48,704 nucleotides of DNA. Source: Trileptium ribeirensis. Taxonomy: Eukaryota; Nematoda; Enoplea; Enoplida; Thoracostomopsidae. The position numbers and the translations under genes were made by a program. Positions 10,708-21,595 of this stretch are shown in pieces; the first letter of the stretch is position 1; each line of letters starts with the position of its first letter. The notes below the pieces were generated by a model that saw only the letters and a list, made by a program, of their open reading frames with translations, was not told where the DNA came from and did not search any database. The stretch lies in assembly GCA_030248225.1 (NCBI GenBank), contig JASANE010024939.1:1-48704 (forward strand), written 5' to 3'.

Positions 10708-11045
10708 AGGCGTGTTTTCACGCTCAAACTTTTTGCTCAAATTTTGATCAAAATTTGAGCTCAAATTTTGATCAAATTTTGATCAAAATTTGAAAGCACC
10801 TTTTTTGCATTTTTTGCAAGTTTGAACGTGTGAACACAGTTCCAAGTTTTCATGAATATTCCTGTAGCCAATCATGGACGACATGTGTTACCTGAAAAAT
10901 TTTGAGATCAAATTTTGATCTCAAATTTGAAATATCGCAATTTTCATTTAAAAATCACCGCCATATTTTATCAAAAATTGATCCAATTTTGCGCTCCAAA
11001 TTTGAGAAAATTTTGAGCTTAAAATTTGAGCATGTGAACACACCT
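10708..11045. mobile_element. 338-bp palindrome-rich miniature element, TTA target duplication
   Basis: The left end reads AGGCGTGTTTTCACGCTCAA. The reverse complement of the right end reads AGGTGTGTTCACATGCTCAA, alignable with a small shift. The trinucleotide TTA flanks both sides (10705-10707 and 11046-11048). A 3-bp TWA duplication with short inverted repeats points to the PIF/Harbinger superfamily, which is an inference from the target site. The interior is made almost wholly of iterated TCAAATTTTGATC-type blocks, including a perfect 22-bp palindrome at 10737-10758 and another palindromic block near 10900-10930. There is no coding capacity: opposing frames of 71-85 codons here simply mirror the palindromes. 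Confidence 0.75.
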
Positions 11046-11048
11046 TTA

Positions 11049-11764
11049 CCCTCTACCCTTGATCCCAACTTACTGGAATCATCGGCTGATTGTCCTATAA
11101 GCTGCTTAGTTTCCTTATTCATTATTAAATTTTTACAGTATTGCACATATAATAGCTGAGCTGTCAGCAACTGAAAATAATGTTGTCATAACGCAATAGT
11201 AGTACAAAATTTACCCAACATACAATTTACCATTCGTAGAACCAACAATTTTAAACATCAAATTCCTCTAAGAATCCCGTATATATTTTTACAAGTTGCC
11301 ATGCGCATGTCTATTAAAATGTCATTATAACAGCCCCAGACAATAAAGCAATAATAAATGACAACATTCGACAGAGTATTGAGCGAAACTATAATATTAT
11401 TAAAAACAAATTTCCACATCGCCTGAAATACCATATAAAGCTCATGTGCGTGGCAATCAGGCAAAAAACAAATAAAACACCGTATGATGCTTCAAAAATA
11501 ATAGCCAGCAAGAAGTACAACGCTAGCGATGAATAATATTATTTAGAAACCGCGTTCCGTAAGCCAATCATTGTGTTGACTTTATCTGTATTTTTATATT
11601 TAAGAACCATTTAGTGCTATGATTGCAGTGATGGACAATTCGCGGGATCATCGTGGTACCGCTTTGATTTAAAGCTCGGTCGGTAGGTGGGTGGCTTGTC
11701 TGTGCCGCAGGGCCATAGCGAAGTAATGGGGGTTTATGCCTATGTTAACATTATAAAAATATAA
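11049..11764. other. Unassigned sequence; possible transposon end near 11707
   Basis: Mostly AT-rich. CAGGGCCATAGCGAAG at 11707 resembles a hAT-like terminus, but I find no matching inverted end and no flanking duplication, so no element is called. Confidence 0.3.
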
Positions 11765-12037
11765 TTATATAAAAATTTTGTTGAACACTGTATTTTGTAT
11801 CTCTTTGTTCTGGCAAAGCAGTCCGTTTGAATAATCAAGGACGAAGGCGTGCCTATTATGGTCCAGCCTGGCCATGAGCTCCCCGACCACCGGTTTTGCG
11901 ACAACCCAGCCTGAGATCTGTCTGAGGACGTAGGGCAGGCGCAAGGGGTGGTTCATGGCCTCGCCTGTATGCCGTTGCGATCTATATTGTTCGCTTGGCA
12001 TGATAAATATTTCACATTGAATCTTAAATCTCTCCAT
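11765..12037 (-). CDS. Exon-like 90-aa reading frame, family unrecognised
   Basis: This minus-strand frame has amino-acid composition unlike the surrounding noise: MPSEQYRSQRHTGEAMNHP, then RLPYVLRQISGWVV, then AKPVVGELMARLDHN and FVLDYSNGLL before a tail that looks like read-through (NKEIQNTVF). The DNA under residues 20-75 is clearly GC-richer than its flanks. Related peptides (ESMERFKI, MPSEQYRSQRHT, AMNHP) recur in the next two tandem copies at about 12170-12320 and 12420-12560. There the frame derails after RLPS because a few bases are missing relative to this copy. It may be an exon of a host gene or of a transposon, with its 5' part tandemly triplicated. I do not recognise the family. 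No catalytic motif can be named. Confidence 0.35.
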   Translation of the reverse strand: MERFKIQCEIFIMPSEQYRSQRHTGEAMNHPLRLPYVLRQISGWVVAKPVVGELMARLDHNRHAFVLDYSNGLLCQNKEIQNTVFNKIFI

Positions 12038-12668
12038 GGATTCTACTTCAAACAGGCTTGTTTATTTACATTTTAAGAGCATCGGAATTCAAAATACAAC
12101 AAACTAAACTATTAAATATCGTTTAATCGAACTAAATACTGTTTTTTCACAATTTTAAAATCTCTGAAAAAATCTGAGGGCAGGCGTATGGGGTGGTTCA
12201 TGGCCTGGAATGTATGCCGTTGCGATCTATATTGTTCGCTTGGCATGATAAATATTTCAGATTGAATCTTAAATCTCTCCAGAGATTCTACTTCAAACAG
12301 GGTAGTGTGTTTACATTTTACGAGCATCAGAATTCAAAATACAACAAACTAAACTATTGAATATCGTTTAATCTAACTAAATACTGTTTTTTTTCACAAT
12401 TTTAAAATCTCTGAAAAATCTGAGGGCAGGCGCATGGGATGGTTCATGGTCTGGAATGTATGCCGTTGCGATCTGTATTGTTCGCTTGGCATAACAAATA
12501 TTTCAGACAGAATCTTAAATCTCTCCATGGACTCTACTTCAAACAGGGTAGCTTGTTTGCATTTTAAGAGCATCAGAATTCAAAATACAACAAACTAAAC
12601 TATTAAATATCGTTTAATCGAACTAAATACTGTTTTTTCACAATTTTAAAATCTCTGAAAAAATCTGA
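11920..12668 (-). repeat. 245-246-bp tandem array, about 3 copies
   Basis: Landmarks recur at a constant interval: GTTCATGG at 11951, 12196 and 12442, and GTTTAATC at 12121, 12366 and 12612. Each unit consists of about 135 bp of exon-like sequence (minus strand peptide ESMERFKI...MNHP.RLP) followed by about 110 bp of AT-rich sequence. The copies differ by scattered substitutions. Only the copy nearest 11920 runs on into the longer frame at 11765-12037. Confidence 0.9.
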
Positions 12669-12744
12669 AATTTTCATTGTTACGTTACATACTGTTACTA
12701 CACTAACAGCACATTTTACTGTACATTATATAATACATTATATA

Positions 12745-12772
12745 ATATGTATATATATATATATATATAACA
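12745..12772. repeat. (TA)n microsatellite
   Basis: A simple run of alternating T and A within an AT-rich stretch following the 245-bp array. No function is suggested. Confidence 0.8.
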
Positions 12773-14990
12773 TTATATAATAGACGAACTATGTCTATTT
12801 ATGAATAACATAAAGATATGCAGCTATGCACACATACACACAGGAACACTTATATTTAAAATGTATAGTACGGGTTGCCTGTATTTGTTGTATAGATACT
12901 AAATTTGCCTAATTTAAGTGTTAAAGCGTAACATAGATGTACTTTATTAAGATTCCCATGAATTATAAAATGTCAGAAAAATGGTAGATTAAGGATGGGT
13001 AGAGGTTCGACCCCCATAGCAAAAATTTTTGAATCAGCCTATGCCAGGGTCGAACTCAGTTGCGCTATTTAGAAGACAGTCTCGATTCAAATAGATACAC
13101 AGAAAACGTAACATCGTCCTTGTGATTCGTAAAGATCCATTGCACTCGCTTAATATGTAACCTTATAGCTATATATAAATAATGAATCTTACTATTTTTA
13201 GGTTAGGTTATTGGTAAACTTGTTAATTTCGCTTTTTGTTCAATTTATTATGATGTAAAATTTTAATTTTGTTTCAATTTTGTAGTCCGATAAATATGAG
13301 TCCTTTGACTCGCATCACTTTCGTTTCGTTATTGTATTGCAGTAGCCTGGTTGATACAGCATTGCGTTAAGGCCGTAGTAAAAGCAAAAACATAACCCCC
13401 CAAACTCCCAGCACTAAGCTAAGATATTTTTTGGACAATATACCGCAACACTTTTGAGGGCTACTTGGGCATTTATATGTTTATTCTAACAAAAAATTAA
13501 GTCCGGAGCCCCTCTCCCAGGTTTTTAACCACTAGCTTAAGGTTTAATCCCCCGTTTTGTCAATCAACTATAGGTTTTTTACGCAGTCTTACCATGCCGC
13601 AAGCCGCCCCCTCACCTTTCAGCTAATGATCCTTTGATAATATTGTTGGGATGGTATCGCTCCACATTTTAATCTATGGTTACGCCCTCGCGTGACCGAC
13701 CCCCTTCACCCGGTGTAGAAGCATATGATGGAGAGTCTGGCTGCGGCTTTCGCTCATAAAACCGGTGCACTTATTGTAATATAGTAGTGTGCACGCAGTG
13801 ATTTTATTTGTAAGATTACGACAATGTATTCTTAAACGATTTTTGTTTTGAACCAATATCTTTACAGGAATGAAAGAGGAAGATTACTTGGAATTTATGA
13901 TATTTTACTTATTTTACTAAAATGTGTGTCTCTTTTTAGCTTAGGCATCTATAGAATAATGGTATGTTGCGGCGCGTTTCGTTGGCTTTAGCGAAATCCA
14001 TGAAATGCAAAGGAATCTGCTCCGATTCTGATCTGCGTCCGATGAAATGTTGAGTGGCAAAACGCTCGTGAAATTCACAAGGGACACTTGGATTGTTCCA
14101 CCCATAAATGCAGAGAGACAGTATCGCTAGCTAGTTTAAAAAGTGCATAAGCTGAAAAGTGCCACAGTCTTCAGTTACACATTATGCAATTTTGCTAATG
14201 ATTTGCTAATGTATAGAGTGTATTAGGTTAGATTATAGATTTATGTTAATATATATAAATAAATATATTTATTATATATATGACATTATGAGTTATAGAC
14301 TTATATAAATAATTTTAAATAAATAAATATTATACGCCGCTGAGACCCCATAGCAGAGATCGCAATTAGAGCAGCAAGCAGAGAGGCGTGGCAACGTCTT
14401 GTCACCATGGAGGCATCCTGCGTCCGCAGGGTGAGGTAATGAGGCACTACTATATAACATTATGAATATACAATTTGGAACGTATAGTTGAGTATATAGT
14501 TTATAGCAAAACATTCTAGATAACAACACATTACGTTAGAAATAAGAAACCTATTCAACCGCGTCAAACTGCAAGTAAAAAAGTTATTATTTCCAATAGA
14601 AGGAGTTTATTTCAGAAAATAACTGTTAGATTTTGAGTACCAAGTGCACACGAAAAAATATTTCTATGTGAGACGTAGGAAATTTTTTAACGAAAATATT
14701 CAACATAAATAGTTGACTGCAATAGTGCACGATGAAAGTTTGTAGGTTCGAAAAGTTTTCCTCCAGTGATGCCTGTGTAGGTACGGGTCCGGTAAAGTCT
14801 AATGTTGCGGAAGACGTGTTAAGTGTTATAGTTTGCATAAAATTGGTATATTTTTAAAAATTCTGCGAACACTATTTCACAACCGTTGGTTTTACAGAGC
14901 CGGAGACGTGGATACCATGACAGAATTTTCTGACAATATTTGTAAGAATGCACTATTCGATTCATTGATAGGGCTGGTAATATAACATAA
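12773..14990. other. Unassigned; patches of transposon-like GC-rich sequence
   Basis: Patches at about 13370-13740 and 13960-14100 are GC-richer and carry C-runs typical of decayed transposon ends, but no paired termini or target duplications are found. A patch at 14335-14440 is also GC-rich, without a recognisable RNA fold. No gene is called. Confidence 0.35.
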
Positions 14991-15100
14991 CTTAAATTTA
15001 CTTGTGATCGGATGCATATGATAAGGAACTGGAATTATTAAACTTAAATTAACTTGCAATTAATTACGACAGATTTGAACCTTGCTTTGGCTTGTATATA
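14991..15100 (+). repeat. Diverged direct repeat, copy 1
   Basis: It starts CTTAAATTTACTTGTGATC, includes GGATGCATATGA and ends CTTGCTTTGGCTTG...TATA. The same order of words occurs at 15566-15684. The copies are diverged, 575 bp apart. Confidence 0.6.
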
Positions 15101-15119
15101 GCGCAGAATCTAAATTGGT

Positions 15120-15205
15120 AATATTAAATATAATAAATATAATATAAATATAATAACGTGATATTAAATTACGTTATTATAATAAAAAAATATAAATATT
15201 AAATA
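15120..15205. repeat. AT-only low-complexity tract with hairpin
   Basis: Almost only A and T. It includes TATAATAACGT and, 11 bases later, ACGTTATTATA, a perfect 11-bp inverted repeat able to form a hairpin. Confidence 0.6.
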
Positions 15206-15565
15206 ATTTTGAAATACGACAGAAATATATAGCAAATGGAAGCGAAGGTACTACCTCAGCCCAGTATCACAGGTATACTTCTTCCTTTATATTTTATTAA
15301 ATAACTGACAAACTTACGTATGACGCCCAAACAAGCTGAAAAAAAGTCGCCTAATTTTTTGTAACATGACAAACTACTATAGGCAGATGTAAGACGGAAG
15401 GTTTCCGTCCCCTTTCTGCCATAATTATTATTCACTTCCTTCTTTAAAATTTATCTTACCCTAAAAATATATGCCAGCACTCTGCGAAGGTTAGTAACCA
15501 TGCTGTGCGGACGACGTTTAATGATTATACATTCTTGAGTCGTATAAACGCGTTTCATTAAATGA

Positions 15566-15684
15566 CTTAAATTTAGTTGTGATCTTGGATGCATATGAGA
15601 AAGAACTAGATATTATTAGAATTCGGTTAGCGTGCTATTAGTTGGAATAGAATTGAACTTGCTTTGCTTTAACTTTTGTATATT
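15566..15684 (+). repeat. Diverged direct repeat, copy 2
   Basis: Partner of 14991-15100: CTTAAATTTAGTTGTGATC, GGATGCATATGA, GAACTTGCTTTGC, TGTATAT. It could be an old tandem duplication or the two ends of a decayed element; no target duplication is visible. Confidence 0.6.
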
Positions 15685-18040
15685 TCATAATATAAATCGG
15701 CAAACCCAACTCCTTATTCTACGACTTTGAACAGTAAACACAACCAATAATGTTTTGGACTCGCAGTTTCACATTGCTCAAAAAGAAAAGTCGGTCTAAA
15801 TTCGGGACAGCTTTTTCCGATAACCATCTTGAGTGAAGCGAGATGAGAAATTTTAGAATCTAAAATATATTCTGGTGATAAACTTAAATTTATGTATAAT
15901 AGCGTGCGCAGATCAACGTTGGTTTACCTAAGGTGCACATACGCAAGCGTTGAATCCCAGCGCTAATGCACGAAAGCAGCTGTTAGCAAAATCTCAGTAA
16001 TAGCAATTGGTACAGCTGAACGTGACACCAGTACACGAGGTGACCTAAAATTGCCATATTGCTGAAAAGTTGGAATAAAAATACATATGAAAAAACGAAA
16101 CGCCATCGGTAATGCAGCTACTGCAGTTTAATGTGCTTGGCGGGTCAGAAATTTCTATATGTAGCTGTATCTAAAAAATTTGGAAACTTATGTGCACAAA
16201 ATAAACCTACTGTAAACAACTCCATGCATTGTTTCAATATAGATCAAATACTCCTTCATATTGTCACAACCATCGCTGTCTACAAATTGTTGCGTCCGTG
16301 TTGTCAGGCTAAAATAACAAGTTCCGTGCCACAGGCCTACAGTGTTTTGGTGAGGAAGACCTTAACGGAAACTCATTTTGGTGGTAAAGTGGTGTGCAGC
16401 AAAGGCTTCAGATTAGTCGCAGGACACGTTGTAATGCAACCGATGTTTCCCGAAGTAAATTCAGTGCAAAGACTTCAATAAATCCAACTATCAGAAGTGA
16501 CGCATATTTCTCTTTGCGTCACATGTGAATTTGGCTTGAAAATTCGCGAGGGTTCTGTGACAAACAAACCCAGTAAAATATCATGTAATCTTAAATAAAA
16601 ACATTGCATGAATACCGACGTGAATTAGTCCGATACTGTTTTAAACGCGCGATGTTGCTTTGTGTCCACACTGCTGTTGGTATATATGTTGCGACATGCG
16701 AATGCTTTATGGACGACAATAGGCTCCAAAAAAGACTATATGAAATTTTATTGCTTCAAAGCTGGCATAAGATTTATATATTCGTACCTTTTCACCCTAT
16801 TTCATTTGAGGTACCGACTGATAAGCTGTCACAGAAGAACAGCTACATTTATGGCAGCTCGTAGCATCATATCACATAGGTGCCTATATAAGGGAGTCAC
16901 TGCGCCTAATAGACAGGTCCACGTGAACAACATTTCTCTTTAAAGCTCAGCGCCCTCATCCCGGCGTCGTACGGAAAGTCTTAGCCATTGATTGCACAAT
17001 CACAAAAGTTTTACACGAATGTTGGTTAGAATGGAAAAATTGGAAAGCCGGAAACAATTTTCTCTATCCTCACGCTGGCCTAGCTTCCCCTAGTCGCGCA
17101 CCCCAAAACCAGCTGCCCCCTCAGCCGACAGCCTGTGAACGCCTACATCCATGTACATCCAAAATGCTTATGCAGTACATTTAGCAATATTTTTAAGCTA
17201 TTTTTAAGCATAATTATACTAAATATCTTGCAGACCTTAAACGAGGATCTAAAATGCTTAGCGTGCTTTAAACTTAATAAATATAAGAATTGTGTTTAAA
17301 AACTTTAAATTTTACCAGAATATTGCTAAATATTAGATAGATTTTTAGCTTTGCTTTTACTTAAGATACTTAGCATAATTATGCTTTAATGTTAGTTATC
17401 ATTAATAAAGCTTAATTTGAAACATCAAATTTTGCTACAAGTAAGCAATAAGTATAATTTAGAATAATTACAATTAAAAATAATTATTATTTAGAATAAT
17501 TAAAAATTACAAATAATTAAAATTAAGAATAATTACGCTACATTTTTGTTAAGAATAAGGCTACACTAAATATATTAAGCAAAAGCATTTTCTGTGAGAT
17601 ATCGCCTACTATCCGCGTTCGATTTTACACTCTGCATTTTAATGCAACAATCATAAACTAAAAATTCCTTATGGTTTAAAATATAATTTTGTCAAATTGT
17701 GCTAAATAACCGGTTTATCTGGCAAATCTGCGGTGACTTGGAACATATATATTCATTGTGTCATCATAAAGGTTTTTCGTAGAATTTGTTTCAACTTAAC
17801 TGAAAAGCAATATGCTAACGCGCGCAGCTTGCGCGTAACATTTCATACACAAATTTGAACGCTCGATCATGTACGTGACGAAGACGGCGTAAAACTTCAC
17901 TACGTTGTCCTGTTTGAAACAAATGTATCGCATACCAAAGTAAATCATTCTTCTACATTTATTGCTGAACCACGTTGTGACCGACTAAACTGAGTCAAAT
18001 TTGATTCTACGTTTGAAGAGTGTAAACCGCTACAAATGTG
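15685..18040. other. Unassigned AT-rich sequence with chance-length frames
   Basis: It holds a 116-codon frame (16131-16481, +) and two overlapping frames near 16604-16943 (+). At this base composition about one frame of that length is expected by chance in a window this size, and none resembles a known family or shows conserved motifs. 17160-17560 is very AT-rich with iterated AATAATTA words. Confidence 0.4.
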
Positions 18041-19276
18041 TATTTTAGCAAAAGCGCTTTTGTCGAATGACATGCCTTAATTTTGCGATTTGAAATCTTT
18101 CGCTACAAAAGTACATTTAAAAAATTTACGAAAATATCATGCTAACAAATCTATTTGCTTAGTGTATTTTAGCAAAAGCGCTTTTGTCGAATGACATGCC
18201 TTAATTTTGCGATTTGAAATCTTTCGCTACAAAAGTACATTTAAAAAATTTACGAAAATATCATGCTAACAAATGTATTTGCTTAGTGTATTTTAGCAAA
18301 AGCGCTTTTGTCGAATGACATGCCTTAATTTTGCGATTTGAAATCTTTCGCTACAAAAGTACATTTAAAAAATTTACGAAAATATCATGCTAACAAATGT
18401 ATTTGCTTAGTGTATTTTAGCAAAAGCGCTTTTGTCGAATGACATGCCTTAATTTTGCGATTTGAAATCTTTCGCTACAAAAGTACATTTAAAAAATTTA
18501 CGAAAATATCATGCTAACAAATGTATTTGCTTAGTGTATTTTAGCAAAAGCGCTTTTGTCGAATGACATGCCTTAATTTTGCGATTTGAAATCTTTCGCT
18601 ACAAAAGTACATTTAAAAATTTACGAAAATATCATGCTAACAAATGTATTTGCTTAGTGTATTTTAGCAAAAGCGCTTTTGTCGAATGACATGCCTTAAT
18701 TTTGCGATTTGAAATCTTTCGCTACAAAAGTACATTTAAAAAATTTACGAAAATATCATGCTAACAAATGTATTTGCTTAGTGTATTTTAGCAAAAGCGC
18801 TTTTGTCGAATGACATGCCTTAATTTTGCGATTTGAAATCTTTCGCTACAAAAGTACATTTAAAAAATTTACGAAAATATCATGCTAACAAATGTATTTG
18901 CTTAGTGTATTTTAGCAAAAGCGCTTTTGTCGAATGACATGCCTTAATTTTGCGATTTGAAATCTTTCGCTACAAAAGTACATTTAAAAAATTTACGAAA
19001 ATATCATGCTAACAAATGTATTTGCTTAGTGTATTTTAGCAAAAGCGCTTTTGTCGAATGACATGCCTTAATTTTGCGATTTGAAATCTTTCGCTACAAA
19101 AGTACATTTAAAAAATTTACGAAAATATCATGCTAACAAATGTATTTGCTTAGTGTATTTTAGCAAAAGCGCTTTTGTCGAATGACATGCCTTAATTTTG
19201 CGATTTGAAATCTTTCGCTACAAAAGTACATTTAAAAAATTTACGAAAATATCATGCTAACAAATGTATTTGCTTA
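18041..19276 (+). repeat. 124-bp satellite array, 10 copies
   Basis: Unit starts are at 18041, 18165, 18289, 18413, 18537, 18660, 18784, 18908, 19032 and 19156. Nine intervals give 124 bp, except one of 123 bp caused by loss of one A in the A-run of the fifth copy. Apart from that deletion and one C/G difference near the end of copy 1, I see no variation between units. Each unit opens with TATTTTAGCAAAAGCGC and contains the perfect 14-bp palindrome CAAAAGCGCTTTTG. The array starts and ends abruptly. Such uniformity indicates recent amplification or active homogenisation. No open frame spans the units. Confidence 0.97.
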
Positions 19277-19375
19277 AAGGTAATAATAGTTTTGTTGCTG
19301 CTAGAAACATCTATTTCGTTCTGGCGTTGCGTATTGCAGATATAGCGGTAATAAAATCTAAATGTTAACCACTAC

Positions 19376-19760
19376 AATGACTATAACACCGTACACGTTC
19401 GTGGGGGGACGTGGATTATCGCCTTTAGGCTTGAAACCCTCTAGAGCTAGCTGATCCCCCTGGGTGGCAGCCTGAAGCCTGTGATGTTCTGCATACCTCT
19501 GCCCTTCGCTCCGAAGGCGCGCTGAAAAGTTCAGCAAAAATCGGCCCAAAGTGAGCAAAAATAGGGCTAAATTGAGAAAATTTGAGGTGAAATAGGCAAA
19601 AGTTATGGGAAATTGGTAAAATGAGTGCCAGAAAATTTAAAAAATTTATTCCTCCTGAAGAGTTCACCTTCGCCGACACCATGGTAGCCCCTGGGGCGAT
19701 CTTCCCTGTCGCTTCCGCTATCTCCACTGGGATTCGGACCACGCCCATGTTTGTATAACA
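19376..19760 (-). repeat. GC-rich dispersed repeat, copy I
   Basis: An isolated GC-rich island. On the minus strand it has a GC-rich head, a T-rich middle of TTTGCC/ATTTTC words (including CCGATTTTTGC and GAACTTTTC), a hinge CGCCTTCGGAGCG and a GC-rich tail. The same hinge and T-rich words occur at 37490-38070 and 42380-42980 on the plus strand. A 107-codon minus frame (19748-19425) runs through it but has repetitive, low-complexity middle residues (FCLFHLKFSQFSPIFAHF) and is not persuasive as a gene. The family is not recognised. Confidence 0.5.
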
Positions 19761-20785
19761 TATATTGAGACTAAAAGATTTAACTGTTATATTTTATTTT
19801 AATGCTATCTAGCAACTATTTTAGGTAAAAAGTATGCGTTGAGCCGAAATAGTCATAGTAGACATAAAACAAAAAATATATTCGTTTCATCGTTTGCGAC
19901 ACAAAAACTACAACAATGTCAACACAGTGTCGTAGCAGTACAGATTGCGGAACGTTTAACAAAAAGCTTCGCCAATTTTCGTTGCAAAAAAAGCATAAAT
20001 TCAAAATTCTTTGTTGTACAAATCACAGCATATACAAAGTGACTAATATACCGCGGCTACTCTGACAATGTAATCAGCAAATAGTTGTAGTCAGTTTCAT
20101 TCCAAGAAAATTGAATACCAACAGTTCCAGCAGTCCAGATCATGAAACAAATAATACGTCTGTTACGCATGTGATCGGTAACTAAGCTACATCAAATTAA
20201 ATAAGTTTCTAGCTTCTAAACATATTAGAATCAATCTTTCACAGAATGTAACGAGTTAGGGCTTACTTCCTTTTCGGTTAAATTTAAGCTTGTTAAACTT
20301 GTTTTCTGTTTTAAAATGGTTATATCAAAACTTATAAGCTTATCACTTTGTTACCGACACATTGGATGTCGGTAAAACCACTGCGTAAGCATCGAACTAC
20401 CAATAATCGCCTTAACACCTGAAGCAAACCTTGTTGCGATACCTTGATGCCGTTTGCTAATAAACTTGGTTACTTATTTATAATTGTAGACGGTAAACTG
20501 TCACACGGCAATATCCATTATGACTTTTATCTACGCTTTGATGTATATAACTAATGACAACAAAAATCGTTGACTGGCGACATAATAAACTAGCGCGAAA
20601 ACCCATAAGTTCAAGTACTATTGCTTATATAATGATATGTATGGCGGTAAAATAATATCAAATAAGGGCTTAGTACCATAAAATAGTTAACGAAAAAATA
20701 AAATTAGCCGCGTTTTGTGCTATGTTCCGGCGAGTGCTGTATTGCAACAACCTAAGCGCCAAACAATAGTTTCACTGTTCATGCT
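19761..20785. other. Unassigned AT-rich sequence
   Basis: No gene, RNA or mobile-element terminus is recognised. Frames are at chance length. Confidence 0.4.
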
Positions 20786-21595
20786 TGTTTCAGCCAACAT
20801 ATGGGTGTTTGAACATACAACTGTTCGAAACAGTAATTCCAATTAGAAAAATGTAACCACAAAGTTGGGTGATGTGATGCTCCACGTAACCGCATCAGTC
20901 CAATGCCAGATGTATACCTATGTTTCAGCCAACATATGGTTGTTTGAACATACAACTGTTCGAAACAGTAATTCCAATTAGCAAAATGTACCAACAAAGT
21001 CGGGTGATGTGATGCTCCTCGTCACCGCATCAGTCCAATGCCAGATGTATACCTATGTTTCAGCCAACATATGGGTGTTTGAACATACAACTGTTCGAAA
21101 CAGTAATTCCAATTAGAAAAATGTAACCACAAAGTTGGGTGATGTGATGCTCCACGTAACCGCATCAGTCCAATGCCAGATGTATACCTATGTTTCAGCC
21201 AACATATGGGTGTTTGAACATACAACTGTTCGAAACAGTAATTCCAATTAGAAAAATGTAACCACAAAGTTGGGTGATGTGATGCTCCACGTAACCGCAT
21301 CAGTCCAATGCCAGATGTATACCTATGTTTCAGCCAACATATGGGTGTTTGAACATACAACTGTTCGAAACAGTAATTCCAATTAGAAAAATGTACCAAC
21401 AAAGTCGGGTGATGTGATGCTCCTCGTCACCGCATCAGTCCAATGCCAGATGTATACCTATGTTTCAGCCAACATATGGGTGTTTGAACATACAACTGTT
21501 CGAAACAGTAATTCCAATTAGCAAAATGTAACAACAAAGTCCGGTGATGTGATGCTCCACGTAACCGCATCAGTCCAATGCCAGATGTATAACTA
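20786..21595 (+). repeat. 135-bp satellite array, 6 copies in two subtypes
   Basis: Unit starts (TGTTTCAGCCAACATATGG) are at 20786, 20921, 21056, 21191, 21326 and 21461, exactly 135 bp apart. Two subtypes differ in the second half: A (AACCACAAAGTTGGG, CTCCACGTAACC) in copies 1, 3, 4 and B (ACCAACAAAGTCGGG, CTCCTCGTCACC) in copies 2, 5; copy 6 is a mosaic. Because 135 is divisible by three, a minus-strand frame reads through A units (SNWNYCFEQLYVQTPICW, TSGIGLMRLRGASHHPTLW) and is stopped by a TGA in B units. I take this as a by-product of period length rather than a real repeat protein. Confidence 0.97.

Noticed and set aside
11700..13700. A hAT element bounded by CAGGGCCATAGCG (11707) and a GC-rich end near 13690
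   Set aside because: The ends do not pair convincingly and no 8-bp flanking duplication is visible.
13960..14110. Possible gypsy-type integrase zinc-binding motif (EIHKGHLDC, KCRE)
   Set aside because: The match is very short, the residue spacing is not canonical and no other retroelement domain is nearby.
16131..16943. 116-codon frame and overlapping frames as a possible gene
   Set aside because: Frames of this length are expected about once by chance at this base composition. There are no domains, no repeats and no clear splice signals.
18041..19276. CRISPR-like array
   Set aside because: The units are contiguous tandem copies without variable spacers, and the context is eukaryotic.
21022..21402. 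126-codon frame in the 135-bp array as a repeat protein
   Set aside because: The frame exists because 135 is a multiple of three. B-type units contain a stop, there is no ATG at the listed start, and the repeats behave as satellite DNA.
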